DNA of 64,000 nucleotides from Jeongeupia sp. HS-3. Lineage in GTDB: Bacteria > Pseudomonadota > Gammaproteobacteria > Burkholderiales > Chitinibacteraceae. Below, piece after piece: positions 61,149 through 64,000 of the stretch (the stretch's first letter is position 1; each line of letters starts with the position of its first letter). The translations under genes and the position numbers were made by a program. The stretch is from the NCBI RefSeq assembly GCF_015140455.1, contig NZ_AP024094.1, positions 3,286,001 through 3,350,000 of the forward strand, in the 5' to 3' direction. The notes beneath the pieces were generated by a model. The model saw only the letters and a program-made list of their open reading frames with translations. It ran no database searches and had not been told where the DNA came from.

Positions 61149-64000
61149 ATGGACCCGGCAATGCCTGCCCAGCAGGGGCTGTACGACCCTGCCAATGAAC
61201 ACGATGCCTGTGGCGTTGGCTTTGTTGCCCATGTCAAAGGGCAAAAAAGCCACGCCATCGTCGAACAGGGTCTGCAGATCCTGAAGAACATCGACCATCG
61301 TGGTGCCGTGGGTGCGGATCCGCTGGCCGGTGACGGCGCGGGTATCCTGATCCAGATTCCGGATGCGCTATACCGCGATGAAATGGCCAAGCAGAGCGTG
61401 GCCCTGCCCCCGGTGGGCGAATACGGCGTCGGCATGATTTTCTTGCCGCAGGAAGCCGCCTCGCGCATGGCCTGTCAGGAAGAAATCGAACGCGCGGCGC
61501 GCGCCGAAGGTCAGCTGGTGCTGGGCTGGCGCGATGTACCGGTGAACGCGGCGATGCCGATGTCGCCGGCGGTGAAGGCCAAGGAGCCGGTGATCCGTCA
61601 GGTGTTCATCGGCCGCGGCCCGGACGTACTGGTGACCGACGCGCTCGAACGCAAGCTCTACGTGATCCGCAAGGACGCCAGCCATGCGATCCAGCGCCTG
61701 CAACTGACGCACGGCCACGAATTCTATGTGCCGTCGTTCTCGGCGCGCACCGTCAACTACAAGGGCCTGCTGCTGGCCGATCAGGTCGGCGTGTATTACC
61801 ACGATCTCGCCGATGCGCGCTGCGTCTCGGCGCTGGCGCTGGTGCACCAGCGCTTCTCGACCAACACCTTCCCGACCTGGGATCTGGCGCATCCGTTCCG
61901 GATGATCGCGCACAACGGTGAAATCAACACCGTGCGCGGCAACGTCAACTGGATCCGCGCGCGCGAAAAAGCCATCAGCTCGCCGGTGCTCGGCGACAGC
62001 CTGAACAAGATCTGGCCGCTGATCTACCCGGGCCAGTCCGATTCGGCGTCGTTCGACAATGCGCTTGAGCTGCTGGTGATGGGCGGCTATTCGCTGGCCC
62101 AGTCGATGATGATGATGATTCCGGAAGCGTGGGAAAAGCACACGCTGATGGACGAAAACCGTCGCGCCTTCTACGAGTACCACGCCGCGATGATGGAGCC
62201 GTGGGACGGCCCGGCCGCGGTCGCGTTCACCGACGGCCGCCAGATCGGCGCCACGCTGGATCGCAACGGCCTGCGCCCGGCGCGCTACCTGATCACCAAG
62301 GACGATCTGGTGGTGATGGCGTCCGAATCGGGCGTGCTGCCGATTGCCGACGAGCGCATCGCCCAGAAGTGGCGTCTGCAGCCGGGCAAGATGTTCCTGA
62401 TCGATCTCGAGCAGGGCCGCATCATCGGCGACCAGGAAATCAAGGACAGCCTCGCCAACGCCAAGCCTTACCGCGAGTGGGTCGACAAGATCCGCATCAA
62501 GCTCGACGAAGTGCAGGATGCGACCGAAGCGCCGAAGTCGCCCTGTAGCGCGCTGCTCGATTGCCAGCAGGCATTCGGCTATACGCAGGAAGACATCAAG
62601 TTCATCCTCGAACCGATGGCCAAGGCCGGCGAAGAAGCGACCGGCTCGATGGGTAATGACGCTGCGCTGACCGTGCTCTCGGGCAAGGCCAAACCGCTGT
62701 ACAGCTACTTCCGTCAGTTGTTCGCCCAGGTGACCAATCCGCCGATCGATCCGATTCGTGAAGACCTGGTGATGTCGCTGGTTTCCTTCATCGGCCCGAA
62801 GCCGAACCTGCTGAATCCGGCCGACATCAATCCGCCGATTCGCCTCGAAGTCTCGCAGCCGGTGCTCTCGGCGGCCGAGATTGAAAAAATCCGCCATATC
62901 GGCAAGTACACCGGCGGCAAGTTCCGCTCGCACGAGCTCGACATTTGCTACCCGGCCGCCTGGGGCAAGGAAGGCATCGAAGCCCGTCTGGCCTCGCTGG
63001 CCGCCGAAGCCGAAGACGCGGTCAAGGGCGGTGCCAACATCCTGATCGTCTCGGACCGCAGGCTCGATGCCACGCGCGTGGCGATTCCGGCGCTGCTGGC
63101 GACCTCGGCCGTCCATCAGCATCTGGTTGAAAAAGGCCTGCGCACCAGTACCGGCCTCGTCGTCGAAACCGGTTCGGCGCGTGAAACGCACCACTTCGCG
63201 CTGCTTGGCGGTTTCGGCGCCGAAGCGGTACACCCGTATCTGGCGATGGCCACGCTGGCCGGGTTCGCCAATGGCGACGCCGAACTGGCGGCCAAGAACC
63301 AGAAGAACTTCATCAAGGCGATCGGCAAGGGCCTGATGAAGGTGATGTCCAAGATGGGCATCTCGACCTATATGTCGTACACCGGCGCACAGATTTTCGA
63401 GGCCGTCGGCCTGCAGAAGGCGCTGGTCGACAAGTACTTCACCGGCACCAGCTCGAACGTCGAAGGCATCGGCCTGTTCGAAGTCGCCGAAGAAGCGCTC
63501 AAACTGCACACCGCCGCGTTCTCGACCGACCCGGTGCTCGCCGACGCACTCGACGCCGGCGGCGATTACGCCTTCCGCACCCGTGGTGAAGACCACCTGT
63601 GGACGCCCGATTCGATCGCCAAGCTGCAACACGCGACGCGCTCGAACGAGTATTCGACCTACAAGGAATATGCGGCACTGATCAACGACCAGACCAAGCG
63701 TCACCTGACGCTGCGCGGCCTGTTCGAAATCAGCCCGGTCGGCGAGCCTGTGCCGCTGGACGAAGTCGAATCGGCCAAGGACATCGTCAAGCGTTTTGCT
63801 ACCGGCGCGATGAGCCTCGGCTCGATCTCGACCGAAGCGCACAGCACGCTGGCACTGGCGATGAACCGCATCGGCGGCAAGTCGAACACCGGCGAAGGCG
63901 GCGAAGACGCGAAGCGCTTCATCCCGCTCAAGGCCGGCCAGACGCTGTCCGAAGTGATCGGCAAGACCCGGATCGAACGCGACTACACCTTCAAGGAAGG
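61149..64000 (+). CDS. gltB: Glutamate synthase large subunit, 3' end cut by window edge
   Basis: GltB makes two glutamates from glutamine and 2-oxoglutarate with NADPH, together with GltD. 950 codons of about 1480-1500 are present. After a short propeptide the nucleophile Cys21 stands in HDACGVGFVAH; removal of the first 20 residues would make it N-terminal. The glutaminase domain (LVHQRFSTNTFPTW, IAHNGEINTVRGN, RNGLRPARY) runs to about 430, the central domain follows, and the beginning of the FMN domain (GAMSLGSISTEAH, SNTGEGGED) is at the right edge. ATG 61149 is chosen; GTG 61146 directly before it is also possible. GGAAAGGA is the ribosome site. Confidence 0.96.
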   Translation, partial: MDPAMPAQQGLYDPANEHDACGVGFVAHVKGQKSHAIVEQGLQILKNIDHRGAVGADPLAGDGAGILIQIPDALYRDEMAKQSVALPPVGEYGVGMIFLPQEAASRMACQEEIERAARAEGQLVLGWRDVPVNAAMPMSPAVKAKEPVIRQVFIGRGPDVLVTDALERKLYVIRKDASHAIQRLQLTHGHEFYVPSFSARTVNYKGLLLADQVGVYYHDLADARCVSALALVHQRFSTNTFPTWDLAHPFRMIAHNGEINTVRGNVNWIRAREKAISSPVLGDSLNKIWPLIYPGQSDSASFDNALELLVMGGYSLAQSMMMMIPEAWEKHTLMDENRRAFYEYHAAMMEPWDGPAAVAFTDGRQIGATLDRNGLRPARYLITKDDLVVMASESGVLPIADERIAQKWRLQPGKMFLIDLEQGRIIGDQEIKDSLANAKPYREWVDKIRIKLDEVQDATEAPKSPCSALLDCQQAFGYTQEDIKFILEPMAKAGEEATGSMGNDAALTVLSGKAKPLYSYFRQLFAQVTNPPIDPIREDLVMSLVSFIGPKPNLLNPADINPPIRLEVSQPVLSAAEIEKIRHIGKYTGGKFRSHELDICYPAAWGKEGIEARLASLAAEAEDAVKGGANILIVSDRRLDATRVAIPALLATSAVHQHLVEKGLRTSTGLVVETGSARETHHFALLGGFGAEAVHPYLAMATLAGFANGDAELAAKNQKNFIKAIGKGLMKVMSKMGISTYMSYTGAQIFEAVGLQKALVDKYFTGTSSNVEGIGLFEVAEEALKLHTAAFSTDPVLADALDAGGDYAFRTRGEDHLWTPDSIAKLQHATRSNEYSTYKEYAALINDQTKRHLTLRGLFEISPVGEPVPLDEVESAKDIVKRFATGAMSLGSISTEAHSTLALAMNRIGGKSNTGEGGEDAKRFIPLKAGQTLSEVIGKTRIERDYTFKE

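Noticed and set aside
61368-63842. Long open frame of 824 codons antisense to gltB
   Set aside because: gltB on the plus strand has clear glutamate synthase motifs through the same span; the antisense frame is a shadow.

Overview
The window is GC-rich chromosomal DNA from a Gram-negative bacterium. The gene set (mreBCD-mrdA-rodA-rlpA, dusB-fis, hemA-prfA, a short FeoB without FeoC, a betaproteobacterial-type RNB nuclease) points to Betaproteobacteria, most likely order Neisseriales. A secreted M60-type protease with two chitin-binding modules suggests a chitinolytic relative such as Chitinibacteraceae. The family-level placement is inference. No rRNA, tRNA, CRISPR array, IS element or phage gene was seen.

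Layout. 1-1816 (minus): gatC-gmhA-gatA, with a phosphoheptose isomerase gene inside the gat operon; gatA runs off the left edge. 2017-8549 (plus): the rod-shape and elongasome operon mreB-mreC-mreD-mrdA-rodA-rlpA, closed by a two-way terminator. 8601-12670 (minus): a four-gene D-amino-acid catabolic operon (D-serine dehydratase-like enzyme, RpiR regulator, D-aminoacylase, RidA) with an AT-rich palindrome in its promoter. 12953-16042: a large PAS-GGDEF-EAL protein. 16067-21523: GST, dusB-fis behind a palindromic promoter, purH, pagP-like, purD. 21617-22918: a lipoprotein hydrolase.

22945-39650 (minus) is the centrepiece, a tightly overlapping operon of about 18 genes for an aryl polyene (APE, flexirubin/xanthomonadin-like) lipid. 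It has two ketosynthases, a chain-length factor, a ketoreductase, a dehydratase, two ACPs, an AMP-ligase fused to a second dehydratase, an ammonia-lyase, a thioesterase, two acyltransferases, a glycosyltransferase, a LolA-like carrier, an MMPL exporter, a DUF3261-type lipoprotein, a membrane protein and a flavoprotein that keeps the halogenase WxWxIP motif. The lyase, ligase, ACPs and ketosynthases would make the aryl-polyene chain; the acyltransferases and glycosyltransferase would attach it to a lipid; MMPL, LolA-like protein and lipoprotein would export it to the outer membrane.

39702-64000: a CPA2 antiporter, feoAB with a Fur-like site, hemA-prfA, a YjdI-CDGSH fusion next to gor, an OB-fold periplasmic protein, a divergent LysR / Old Yellow Enzyme / quinone-reductase-like module, an RNB nuclease with a zinc-ribbon protein, the chitin-binding M60 protease, panD, a PCuAC copper chaperone, an inverted-repeat-bounded intergenic element, hemF, an APC transporter, a macrodomain protein, and gltB, which is cut by the right edge. 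Apart from the APE cluster, which is a known class with local oddities, most of the window is ordinary core genome.
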